Below are positions 13,348 to 27,300 of a DNA stretch of 64,000 bases, piece by piece. The notes under the pieces are model-generated. The model made no database searches. It was given only the letters and a program-made list of their open reading frames with translations, and was not told the origin of the DNA. The position numbers were made by a program, and so were the translations under genes. Numbering within the stretch: the stretch's first letter is position 1; each line of letters starts with the position of its first letter. Source of the DNA: Macrotrachela quadricornifera (taxonomy: Eukaryota > Rotifera > Eurotatoria > Philodinida > Philodinidae); assembly GCA_022393335.1 (NCBI GenBank), contig JAJEKB010000588.1, positions 77,108 through 141,107 on the forward strand. The letters run 5' to 3'.

Positions 13348-14099
13348 AGCGATATACGGAACACAACGTGAACTAAAATTTGTAGCACACGGTGCAACCA
13401 GTACAAAATCAATGCAACGAAGCATATAACAAACCATTACAATGGCTACACGCATAAGTTATATACCTTGCGGATGATCTTAATAGCATTCACGTATAAT
13501 GCTATTCATCGATCACAACATATAGAATGAGGATCATCATGAAAAAGTTCATTTTTAAAACATCATAACACAAAATAAAGTATATTCGCAATGAAGAAAG
13601 GAAATGTACTTATTGATTCGAGAAAAAAATAATTACAGGATAGGCTATATTGGATGGTATGCCTTGTATTTTGGATAGATCAATACACACCAGAATAAAG
13701 CGAATAATGAAACTAATTGCATCGATACCATTAAGCGATGGTTGTATATAAGAAAAACTATTATAGTTTTGTGAATAGATACTGCTAACTGTACACGTTT
13801 GTAAGAATTAATTAATATATTAGAAATCATTTCAAATCTTCGCTTGCAGCTGCACAAGATTTTACAATCCCAATCAGGCAGACAAATAGCATAAAAAGTA
13901 CACATTTTATTAAATTAAATAATTTATTTCATTTCAATGAAAATGGATTTCATAATGTTAACATTCACAAGCTTTGTTTTTTAAAAACAAACTTGAGACG
14001 AGTTAAGATTTTGTCCACATAAACCTCTTTTACGTTTATCAACAGTAACATTTTTTATATGTGAATGTTATTATGAGCATTCATATGTTATTTTACTTA
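13348..14099. other. Spacer with unidentified open frames
   Basis: Minus-strand open stretches at 13645-13905 include a hydrophobic run that could be a signal or membrane segment. Reading frames shift and no family is recognisable. They may be further remnants of the neighbouring decayed genes. There is no RNA gene. Confidence 0.3.
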
Positions 14100-14985
14100 C
14101 TCGTATAGCTATTCTTAGTACATGCCTACTCTCTTGTTTCATTGCATTTATTTTTGGAGCAAAATGTGCTAATCGCTTCCCACCATGAACTATTGCTTAT
14201 ACTGTATTTGCTACTCTTGCATGTCTTCTATCACTTGCGATGATGATACTTGAATATCGTCGTCATTAACGTCTTCTACATTATTATTCTAATGGTAATG
14301 CGCTGATAAAGGATTCCCTAAAACATCTTCGATTTATGTCCTACTCAATTATAAGTGATCAACGAACCAGTAGTTGGCGTTCGTCCCTATGCATATGATC
14401 TTAACCATATTTATCATGCAACTTACATCATATATTATTATATTATACCGTTCTGGTTCTATACAGTCTTGTGATAATAATAGTAGTTTGATTGATTTCA
14501 TCAAGCAGAACAAATAGCTACTTTTGCTATATCAGAAACTGATTTTAACAGGAGTGAACATGGTATGCTTGGTCCTGGAGCTTATTTTGCAACATGTATT
14601 GAATATATAGAATTTAAAGCAAATCATCGAGGTGCTTATATACGTGTAAGAATAGACGTTGGAAATCTACGAACAACAACACATCGAGCAAATTCAAAAT
14701 ATGTCAATTGTGAAACTGTCTATTTTTGTGTTAAACATCTAGAATGAATTATAGAATGGATTATTGTTGTAAATCATAATGATAGCAATCGACGATCAGC
14801 TGTCAGTGAACATGATAATATTAAAGATCGATTATATATACTAGATCAATTTTATGGAATTTTTCATTGTGTAACTGCACTATTTTTGCTTGATTTAAAT
14901 AAAACATATTGGAAAATAAGAAAGAAGCATCATTTCAATGAATACCTTTCGATATTACAATGGTTAGTTCAACTATAGTATATGT
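14100..14985 (+). pseudogene. PARP-like ADP-ribosyltransferase relic
   Basis: A decayed gene is readable across several frames. Near 14180-14270 there is a membrane helix (TIAYTVFATLACLLSLAMMI). Near 14390-14440 the text VRPYAYDLNHIYHAT resembles the NAD-binding H-x-T/S strand. At 14520-14745 the segment ISETDFNRSEHG, then GMLGPGAYFATCIEY, then FKANHRGAYIRVRIDVGN matches the PARP/tankyrase-type catalytic core (GMLGPGxYFA, second strand of the H-Y-E fold). It then reaches a TGA at 14745, after which IIEWIIVVN continues in frame. Upstream blocks also contain stops and at least one frame change, so no intact protein is made. The protein was probably a membrane-anchored ADP-ribosyltransferase. 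Confidence 0.6.
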
Positions 14986-15355
14986 ATGATAGACTTATAT
15001 TATATCTATTTTACTTGAAAAATAAATAGGACAATAAATTATCATTGTTCATAGAATAAAATATGATCAGTAGAATAGAATGATACATGTTGATGAGAAA
15101 ACCTTTTTTTAACCGACTGTTAATAAATAGTTCAATATGTGATAGTTATACAAGAACATGAAGTTTTTACAAAAATCTATATATTTAAAGATTTTTATAT
15201 GAAATAATTGATAAAGTATGAAAAGGATTCATTTTCTCATGCTTTTATTTCTGATACATCATATTTTTCTTCCATTGTTAATAAACAATACAATGAATAG
15301 AAATAATCTAAGAAAAAACAATCTCATTGATCTATATATTTAATTAAAAGAAAAA
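14986..15355. other. Spacer downstream of the reelin-like gene
   Basis: AT-rich sequence between the PARP-like relic and the reelin-like stop codon, with no coding signal. It is likely the 3' UTR of the minus-strand gene. Confidence 0.45.
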
Positions 15356-18300
15356 TTATTCTAAACGAATATTATCAATAGCCCAATAGATATCATTTGT
15401 TCCACGTTGTATTTGAGTCCATCGAAAACGTACACCACCAATATTTCGTTTTTCATTTATTTGCATCATTTCCAAAGGTAATGTTATATTGAAAAATTGT
15501 GCACGTTCTTGATTATACATTGTAACTAAACGTGACCATGAAATACCTTCATCATAAGTCCATTCAAGTGCAACTGTGACATTATTTGTAGTTAATACAC
15601 AATTATCTTCAGTAGTAACATGAAATGCAAATGATATTGTTCTAATTAATAAACAAATTTAATACTATTATTTAAAAAATAAATAAATAAATACTTACGT
15701 TGCTTGACTAATGTTAATTTCACGAGTAATTGCTTCTACATTAGCACATTCACAACCAGCACCAAAATGAAGTGCTTGTCCATTTAAATAATTGTTCGTA
15801 TTATTATTTGAATTTTCATCACATACATGACGAATATGTCCATCACCAGTTAATTTAATCCAATTATTTGAATTTGATCCACTAACACCAACAACAGATA
15901 AATCATCAAATGTTTCATTAAACCATGTTGGTAATGGTTCTTTACCAACATATTTTTCACAATATGTACCTAATATTTAAATATAAATATAAATATAATA
16001 ATAAAAATAAATTATGTTTATTTACCTGAATAATCTATAGCACATTGACAACCAGATACTGTACATAAACCACGATCATGACAATATTCTGAACATTCAC
16101 CAATAAATAAACTATTCATTGACCATCGTACACCTTCAGCTTGTGTTCCAATCCAACGAAATTGTGTTCCACTAAATAAAAAAAAATATAATGAAAATTA
16201 TTAGTATATATATATAGTATTCATCTAATGTTCCTGTAGAGTGCGATAATAGTCGTTCATGTAAACTTCTCCCATAATGATTGTTCTCCTCCCGATCTCC
16301 AAGGTAATATAACTACTTATGGAGAGACAAATCGCGAATGGCGTTGTGTCGCAGTTAACAAAAAAAGAAAAAAAACAGAACTAAAAAATATATTTGTCAT
16401 TCTTTATATTATTCATACGTATTTAAGGATAACAACCATCAAATGCTTGCTGCTTCACAAGATATTGATAGTTTTATTGAACGTCAAAGATCTAAACTTA
16501 ATAAACAACCATCACGACAATCAGTAAATCGACAGCCACCGTCACAACCATCAGTTTCATCTAATAATGTACAAGATCGACTTGATTTTAAAGTTGCACG
16601 AATTTTAGATGATCCACCACCTCGTATTCAATCACAACAACCATATTATCCTTCATCACCACCATCATTTCCTAATAATTCAATGTCTGAACAACAAGAA
16701 AATTATTATTATTCTGAACAACAACAACAACAACAACAACGTCGTCTATCAGATGATAGAAATGATAATAATTCATCAGCTTTTTTTAATAAATTTGGAA
16801 CATATGATGATAAACGTTCACAATTAAAAGATGATTTAAAACGTGAATATAATGAATATTTACAATCACAAAAACATGGTTCAAAAAGTAAATCAACATC
16901 ACAATTAGCATCACCACGTAATAATACAAATAAACGTGTACAATTTCAACAACAAAATGGAAAAGTTGTTGCACCATGGGAAAAGAATGATAAAAATAAT
17001 AATAATAGTAATAAAACAATAAAAAATGTTCAAAGTATGAATGATTTATCATTTACAACAAATGAACATTCAATAAATCGTTCACGACCACCAGTATCTC
17101 GAAATTATGATGAACCATATATTCAAGATCGTGAAGAATATGTATCAGAATTACATTCACAAATACGAGAATTAGAATTACGTAAAAAACAACTTGAAAT
17201 AGGTATATTTATTCTTTTTTTTCTTTTTATTGATTTTCGATATTCTTTTTCATGATAGAAAGTAATAGATTATCCGCTGGGGGTTCATCAAATATTGCTC
17301 GTGCTCATTATACTGAAGATTTAAATGCCTTAAATTCATTACTTGCTGAAAGATTAGATCAACGTAATGCAGTTGATTCTGAATTAGCACATATCCTTAA
17401 TCGTCCACCAATTTCTGCTAGTCCAACACGAGTTGGTTCAGGTAATATACCAAATCTTAATATGTCAAATCAATATTCTCAACAAATACCATCACAAAAA
17501 TATCAACAACAAAATGTACGTCAAGGACAATCATATCGTAATGAAAATCAATCAAAATCAAATGATAATGGTTTTCAAATTGGTCGTGAAAATGATAAAG
17601 ATGCTGAACAAGCAGCAAAAAAACGTTATCAACAAGAACTTCAAGCACAAATGCGGGAAGCACAAATGCGTAAAGTACAAGCAAAACAAGATAAAGATGA
17701 ATATGAACGAAAATTAGAGGAAGACATTCAACGTTATAATTATTTTGGTCGTAGTGGTGGTGGTGCACCAATGCGTGATAAAGATGGAAATGTTGTAGCT
17801 AATTTAGCTGATGTTCGAAATCCACCTCCACCATCACAACAGCAACAACAACAGCAACAACATCAACAACAACAACAACAACATTATCAGCAACAACAAC
17901 AATATTTCGCACCTGATGATAAAGTTTATTCATTAGGTAATGGAACAAGTTCAATTGCAAATGCACCATTTTATAATGGAGAACAACAATATTCAACAAA
18001 TTCTGTAAATTAACCTTTCTTTTCTAAAATACATATTCTAGTAATTAAATAATTTATTTTAGGATCGTCCAGATTCACCAAATCATACACGTGGTGCAGT
18101 TAATAATGGAATATTTGGTACAGCAAAAACTGATGCACAAATATTACGTGAAGAAAAATATAAACTAGATTTAAAAAAACAAATCGAAGAAAAACGTCAA
18201 CGTGCGGCTGAGGAAGTAGCTAAACGACGAGCAGAAGAAGAACATGAACTTGCTAAACATTTTGAATGGCAACAACAAGTGGAAAAACAAACGGCTGAAG

Positions 18301-21300
18301 AAGCATCAAGAAAACAAGAAAAAGAAGCGCAAGAACGTCAACATCAACAACAATTACAAGAAGAAATTGAACGACAAAAAAAACAAGATGAAATTATTGC
18401 AAAAAGAAGTCATATTTTACTATGAAAAAAATTTTTTTTTCAATAATAAATCATATTTGTTTTAGAACCAAAACGACAAGAAAAACCGATGACACCAAAA
18501 ATAGACAATGATGAAAATGATGATCATCGTAATAGACAAAACAATTATGATGGACAACAACAACAACGACAACAACAACAACAATCAGAACCTGCCTACC
18601 GAAGTTCATCACCACCAGTACCTACAATAAAAAATAAAGGTAAAAAACAAAAATCAAATACAAATAATGTACGACGTCCATCATACGATGATGTAATTCA
18701 ACAACAATCACCACCACCACCATTACCACCCTTAAATAATGATGATGATTTTGCTCAACCATCACCACCACCACCACCACGACCGCCAATCAGTGAAACA
18801 GATAGTCAAGGTGGACAAACATATCGAAAGCCACCAACACCTCGACAACCAGGTTTGTTATAAATTCTCCTAAATATTGTCTCTTGTTATATGTTGTTGC
18901 TTATGCTTACTTCTACAGATGTAACATCAGCAAGAAAAAAACCACCACGTAAGTTATATTTTAATGAATAATTTCATTAAAAATCTTATTTTAGCAAAAA
19001 ATCAACCTCGTCCGCGAGCAAATTCTAATAATGTTATGCCAACACGTACATATTCTACAACATCTCTACGTTCAGATGGTTCTGATTCTGAAGTGCTCAA
19101 TCGTCTTGAACATTTAAAACGACAACTAAAAGATAAAGAAGCACGTCTTCAAGATCATGTTAATCATCATCAATCAAGACCTGATTCAGCATCTAATACT
19201 TATCAACCACCAGCTCAAGCACCTTTACCACGTAAACAAAGTCCAGCCTTTTTATTGAATGCAGCACGTGTTCATCATCGTGAATCACCAACAACAAATG
19301 ATAAAATACGTCGAATTCTTCAAGCAGATGATGATAATGAATTTAAACCAAGTTATTTTCGTGATGATACTGTTTTAATGAATGGTGTTAATGGACAAAA
19401 TGATGAAGACTATTTTTCATCCTCAAAACGTATTAATTCAGGTAATAGAATGTTTACAACAAATATTGAAAAAGAAGCTAATAGAAGACGATATGGTCTT
19501 GAACCGTCGGGTTATTATGATCAAGAAGATCCAACTAGTATGGCAAATTATGAATTAAATGTAAGATAAAACATTAATAATAATAATAGAAAAATAAAAA
19601 TATATTTATTTTTAGAGGATTGCTGAACAAAATGAACACCGATTGAAAAAATTACGTGATCTTGAAAATGATGATGTGTCATTATTAGATAGTAATGAAG
19701 TACTTGAACGTTTTCAACAAAAACAACGTTTACAACGTGGTGGTAGTCAAACGACTCTACAAGATGATGCATGGCTCAAATAAAAAATTTCGTTTTGAAT
19801 TTTGAAAATTTTACAAAACAAAAGCATTTTGTTTTTCTTCTAACATTAAATTAATCAAACCAAAGGTTATTGTGTACAACGGCACTTTAATAAGTTTTAT
19901 TGTTGTTTGTCTTTTTTGTCAATAAAAACAAAAAGTAAATGGAATTTGATGAAAATATTTTGTTTAAGAGAGATCGCACTGAACGGTCGAGCATTTCAAT
20001 TTTATCGTCAAAACTATCCTATGATTTTTTTCATAAATCGATGACTTATTATGGCGAAGTTATAAATACTAGAAAGAAAGGGAACTGCAAGGTATTTTTG
20101 AAAAATCATCCTTTTAGTATATTACGTATAACTTCATCAGTTTTTCGGAAATGTCTCATTCGAAAGAGCAAATGCCACTGTATCAGAATCTTTATGAACG
20201 TTTTCTATATTGTCAGGTCTGCATGTAAAAAAACTCATTGTTCCAAAAAATATTATATTTGTTTATTCGGCTTTTTCTAATTATGAGTCGTTTTTTGATA
20301 TAAAAATTACGCTTGGAGAACCTTTAGTATTGATCATCTTGTAGAGAGTTTCATATTCTACAAAATGTTTATAAGAATTTTGATAAAAAGGTTTCAGAAA
20401 GGTCTTGAAAAGTTAGAAGAATACTCATCGAAGGCATGATTTTTGACCTTTTCTGACTAATATTTAGCGGATTTCTCTTAGAAAACGTATGATTGGAGTG
20501 AAACTAATACGGTATTCTGAATCAACATCAAAGACTGAATCCAATGATGCATGTTTCCAATGTTTCGGACAAATATTTTGCCTGTTCCAAAAGATCTTCT
20601 TACTCCTCCTCAGGGATGGTTCAAGAAATGAAATTCTTCTAAAAGCTCTTTTTATCGTTTATTAAAGTCTCATTTGAAGTTCTAATACCATCTTACTATC
20701 TTAGAACTGGTTTTCTTTAATGAAAATAACTTTTAGAAGAATTTTATTTCTTGGGCCATCCCTGAGGGAGAGTAAGGAGATTTTTTCACAACGTAAAATA
20801 CTTGTCTGAAACATTGGAAACATGTATCATTTGATTCAGTCTTTGATGTTGATTCAGAATATCGTATTAGTTTCGCTCTAATCATAGGTTTTCTAAGAGA
20901 AATTCGCTAAATATTAGTCAGAAAAGGTCAAAAGTCATGCCTTTGAATAGTGTTCTCCTAACTTTTCAAGACCTTTCTGAAACCTTTTTCTCAAAATTCT
21001 TTACAAGATGATCAATATTAAAGTTTCCTCTGGCGTTATTTTTATATCAAAAAACGGATTACAATCAAAAAAGTCGAATAAAAAAATACAACGTGTTTTC
21101 GAACAATAAACTTTTACATGGAGATCTGACTTTATAGAGAACTTTTATAAAGATTCTAGTGCAGTGGTATTTGCTCTTTCGAATGAGACGTTCCCAAAAA
21201 ACAACGGACGAAAACTGATCAAGTCATACGCAACATACTAAAAGGATGATTTTTCAAAAATACCTTGCAGTTCCCTTTCCTTCTAGTACTTATAAATTCG

Positions 21301-24300
21301 CCATAATAAGTCATCGATTTATGAAAAAAAATCATAAGTTAGTTTTCACCATAAAATCGAGATGCTCGATTGCCTAATACGGCCTCTCATAAACATCAAA
21401 ACTGAGTTGTTTATATAGAAAGATACGACGAAGTCTTTTCTTTCCTAACATATATGAAAGAAGATTTAGACTATACCATTTTGTTTTTGAAAGGCTACTC
21501 TCTCATTTATGTCAACATTAAATAAGATATTCTTATATAAATCATTAAAAATCTATTAATATCCAGGAATCAAGATCGTATATATATATATATATAAATA
21601 TTATCTTCAAAGCTGAATACATAATTCACTTGTATTGCGTGAAAGTCTAATGAATCTGAATAAAAAAACCATTTCTAAATTTATTTATGGTTGTTCTCAG
21701 AACTTAGCTCTAAGTAAGAGTAAATTATTATTTAATCGAATTTTTTATATTTCACTCCTATGTTTAAAAAAACGAAAGTCTCATTTTGCAGAAATCACCT
21801 TTTTTTGGCTTGTTTTGACTCCTAATGCAGTAAAATGCTTATAAAGAAATGAATGGAAACAAATTTCAAAATTCCATTCAGACAAAAGCTGTATACAGAT
21901 TTTGGCCTTAATATTAATTAGTTCTAGTTCAATAAGTTTTCTAATCACAGATCCTTACGAAATCTTTTACAGACCATAACTAGACTATCAGTAAGTCATA
22001 GTTCAACACACATTATGAGAATCAATCATTCCTGAAAGTTTCAGATCAAATAAATTTTTTTAACTAGGAAAATCATTTTTAACCCTTTATCCCTCGTTGA
22101 TCACTGAAATGATCATCTATAGAATAATTGTAGAAACTAAAAGATACATCGAATTCAAAACTGATAAGAATCTTCTTTATAGCAAACTACTGAAATATTG
22201 AGTCTATAAAATTGATAATTTGGAAAAATCGAAAAAAAAACCAAAATTTTGAAATAAAATGTTCTCTAATGGTAATTAACAGAGATTTTTTGGAATGGTT
22301 GTAGGATATTAATTGATGAACTTTCAAAAGTTTCATAAGAACTTTGCGACTTACACATGTAATGGAACACAATCGACTATGTAGCCACTATGTGCTAGAT
22401 GGAAGGTGATTATAAGAAGGAAGTTAATACATGTAATATAAGGCTCAACTCAGGTCAAATCGAAATCGTATCTATAATGGATTACATTTCTTTAAAGATT
22501 ATAAAACGGCTCAGAGCAAACTGGGTTATAACTTGACAAAACATGTGAAAAATACATATATATACTTTGGTTTTAAATTTTATCAGTTCACTTCTTGTCT
22601 TTTTTTTGTTACTCAAATGCGACGAGATCGATGTTGCTCTAATGATTAAAGGATTAAGAACAGATCTTCTTAAATCAGTTCTATAATATTCATTGAACTA
22701 TTTATCATACCTGGAAAATGTCTCAGATGGTAATTTAATTACACGCATATTAAAATATCCTCCATTAATTAAACTTGTACGACATGCTAAATCAGCCATA
22801 TGAGCAAGTTTAACCCATTTTGATGATGATTCAATTCGATATTCAATTATACTTGTTATGTTTTGACATTGTAAAATTTTCTCACTAATATTTTCATTAC
22901 ATTTTGTATTAAACTATTTAAATAAAAAAAAGAATTTTTCTGAATATCTTCTGTATGATAAAGAAGACATATATATATATACTTGAAAAACCAGAACATA
23001 GTATGATTGTATAAGAATAGGTACAGTAATAACCGAGTATGTTGTTTCATGAAAGATTAAAGAAGGTAAATTATTACTACATTGATCAGGTTGTGCAAGT
23101 AAAGCACCATCAATTAATTCCCAATTTGAACGAGATGATGATATTGTATAAAAATAATCAATTAAAAAATAAATATTAATTGATTTTACTTTAATAAATA
23201 TTTAAAATAAAAATAAAAATAGAAAAAAAAATATTTATTTTTCTAAAAATTTACTTGATATTATTTTGGAAAGACCCCATGTAAAATGTTCACATTTAGA
23301 AGATATTGGTTCATACCATCGAAATTGTCCTATATAATATTTCATATTAATTGTTTCAAGTTCAACAGATAATTCAATCGATGTATTTAATGTAGTTAGA
23401 TTTTTCGTTGGAAAATCAAATCGATGAAGTATTGACCATGTTAATGTACCATCTGTTGATATTAAGAAATGAATTGATGTATGACATGTTTTTGAAATTT
23501 GTTCAAAATTATATGTCCATTTAATAGCACTTAAAAATAAAAATAATATATTAGAATTTATTAATAAATTATTAAATAATTTACCGTATTGGCCTTAAAT
23601 CAATTGGTTGAGTAATAGCTTGTCGATTTTTAGTTGTCCATAGAATTTTATTTGTTTCATGTCGATATGATTCTAATTGTAACCAATTTTTATCATTAAA
23701 ATCTTTTTCAAATGTTTCTCGAAAATCGATCTATACATTAAAAGCTTATTTTTTTATTATAAATTAAAAATTTGGATTTTACATACTAGAGGAGCAATTG
23801 AATTGATTATTTGACATTCTCCATTATTACAATGTGTATTACCGAAACAATTCATTAGACATTTATTTCCTACATAAATATAATGAAGATAATAATCTTG
23901 ATATATTAATCGAAATCGAATTGAATTATATTCAATTGAAAATAAATTAAATGGAATAGTTAAACGATATAATGTTATATTATCATGATTAAATTTAATT
24001 GGTATAAATTTTAATTGATATTCATTTAAAATTTCAAACCATGTTAAACCAAGATTGTATGAATATTGAAAAATAATATTTGTTAAATTTTTTGAATGAA
24101 ATTCTTTTTGAAAAATATAACTGGAATTAAAATAAATATCTTTTGTTTCATAAATAATTTGTTTGGTTAAATTTTTCAATGTAAGAAATGTTGAATTTAA
24201 TTTTGTATGATTTTTATCTTTTAATAAAAACCATTGTAAATGAGAATGTATATGAAATATATAAAATTGTTCAATTGACCATGAAAATTGATTTGTGATT

Positions 24301-27300
24301 GGATTATCTTGAATAAGTCGTAGTTGAATAATAAATCGAGGTAATAATTTAGTAATACTTATATATTTAATACAAGTAATTATATTAAAAGAAAAAAAAA
24401 GATGTAACTTACTTTAATTCATAACCTTTAAATATATGTAATGTAATCCATTGATGAGAATTTATTTTACGATATTGAAGACGAATCCAATTATCACCAT
24501 TTTTTCGTGTATTGATTTTTGATATACATTGATCGCTAAGTTCAATATGAACATATGTATCTTCATGATTTATATCTAAATAATTTGTTTCAAATTCTCG
24601 TTTACATGTCTAAATAATGAAAACAATAAAATAATAAATAAAAATTGTTTTTTATATAATTTATACATTATTAAAAATGATACCACATTTTTCATTATTT
24701 ATACCACCATAACTTGTATAATAAGCATCTTTAAGAATATTGATTTCATTTGGAAAACGAATAAGTGATACACTACAATCATTATTTGTCCAACCTGAAT
24801 TACATCTAAATTCAATTAGATTAGATATGCATTATTTAATTAGCATGAGTCCGTGCATACTACATGATTGTTTTCTCCTTTAATGTATGGCCTCAAACGT
24901 TTAACTTCTCATTTGGTAACAAACATACAGACATTCGGTATTATGTAAATGGGTAGATAGTCCTATGAGCTCATACTGTTACATGGCACATACTTTTATA
25001 ATTTATGTACCGTTCGTCTTTACAGTCTTGTTACTCTTGTCGTCCTATTTCCTTATTGTCTGAGGATAGATGGATATCACATAAGATAGGCTTTGAGATT
25101 TTTGACCTTCAATCCGGCACAGAGAAATACATAGGTACTGAACATTATATATATAGATTAAATGTGTACTTTTTCTACCTGCATCGTCCAATATTAGAAC
25201 ACATTCCATGATCATTACAAGCATTGATACAATTTGAACCAATATAAATTTCTGTAATACCTATCAGAAATTGTTCTTTATTTGATGACATTTGTCCATC
25301 ATCGAAATGAATACGAAAACGAACTTGATTTGATCTATTAGAATAAACAGAAATTTTTATTTACAATTTAATTCAATATACTTGATATTATTCTGTAATT
25401 AATAATTTAAAAAATATAATAGAATCTGATAAAAATAATTCATCGAATAACTTCATCAAGTTGATTCGTCTTGCACAAGTGACATAGATTTAAAACAAAC
25501 TCTCATCATTGATCTATATGAATCATTTTATCTAACGCATGGCCCATAATAAACGAATCTGTTAGTATTTTGTATACATTTCAGTAATATTAAAAGTTGA
25601 ATAAGTAACCTTTTTTAAAAGATGCATTTTTTGGTACTCTATAACCCTTAATACTTTAACTTATTTAATTTGACTAAAATCCACAACTTTCACACAATAA
25701 TATTTTTACCAATTTCTTATTCTATAGTCTTAGATTGGTTCTTTTTAATCCTTTACATGTTACTAATCCACAAATAATACTAATATATCCCCAATGAAAT
25801 GCTTTCAAAGTTTGAAATACGAATTAGCTGTCCATGAATGAGTGCTATGGCTAATGCCCAAAACTCTTAATGTTTACAAAGATAATTGTTAATGTTTAGC
25901 ATCCTAATGTGCTGAATCCATAAACAAGATACATGCTTGCGCAAATAGCAGAAGATTTCCAGAAACTCAAATAAAGTCACATATAAGGAATAATAATATT
26001 GCAGTAGATTTTTATGTATTAACAGTAGTGTTTATTCATGAACAAATGATTCGATTTTTAAACTTTAAACGCACTTTATTGAGAATATATTGGCACCGTT
26101 TATTAATTGGTGATAAGTAAGAGATTAAAAAGACACAAACTCCAGTGTTAAAGTCTACAGAACAAAAATTTACTATAAACACTATTGTTTAAAAGTTAAA
26201 TATTTTAGTCAAATCCCATTTCATTACTGATTATAAACCAATGAATTCCAATTGAACACGCTGAAATATCTAATATTGTAAAGAATTGAAAGGCGCATCT
26301 TTTTAAAGAATTCGTCTATTATGAATATTAGCATCTTACCCAATCATCATTGATGTTAATTTCCAAGTAAAAATCTTTGATCGTTGAAAATGAGTATCAT
26401 CAAAAAGTAGCACATCATCACGATCAATTGGTTGCCAAGTAGAACCATAATCAGATGAAAATGAAAATTGTATATCTATTTATATAATTGAATTTTAAAT
26501 AAAAACAAAAATTTTCATACTTATACAACGATTGAATGAGAGAGGAACAAGAGATAATTGAATATAAAATGAATCTTCTAAAATATTTAAATCATCGGTA
26601 ATAATTTCATTAATTATTGAATTTGATTTATCTGAAAAAAAAACAAAATACCAATTTTATGATGAATTTTTTAATAGAAGAAATATTGATAAGATCGAAT
26701 AAATAAATATCGAAAAAAATTCATATTGATATTCTCTTATCAACTAATTTTAGTTATTAAATTGATTATCAAATTTCCAATATTTAAATTTTCAATCATA
26801 TCAATAGCAGAGTTTCTTGAAGATAATTCTTACTCGCTATTGGAAATATTAGATATGTTCCATTAAACATTCCATCACCAAATGAAACAAATAAATTTGG
26901 ATCAAAATTATTCAATTGATCAAATTTTCCATAGATTACTTCTCGTAGAATAATTGTACCACTAACTATAATCTATTTAAAAAAGAAGAAAAATTAAATC
27001 AATTTTAAATTTTTTCTTTTTAATACTTTTTCTAATTTCAAACATTTTGATATATTTGTTAATAAAACAAATCGAATAAGAACATAATCATATCTCATTT
27101 CATCTAATAAATCTTCATGTATAATATAAGATTGATTTATATTAAAAATATAATATTTAAAAAATTGCCAACTTGAACCCATATTACGAGAATATTCTAA
27201 TGATATTATTTCAATATTTTCTTGACAATTCATATAAAGATAAAATTCAATAAATCTAAAATTTATTTAGATTATTTCTTTTTTGTTTAATTAAATTTTT

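Noticed and set aside
16609..17999. His-, Asn- and Tyr-rich frames on both strands inside CSPP1
   Set aside because: They are other-frame readings of the Gln/His/Pro-rich CSPP1 coding sequence.
19939..20280. 113-codon plus-strand open frame as a gene
   Set aside because: It lies in the left arm of the 1.46-kb palindrome, and the other arm does not preserve the frame. It has no recognisable features.
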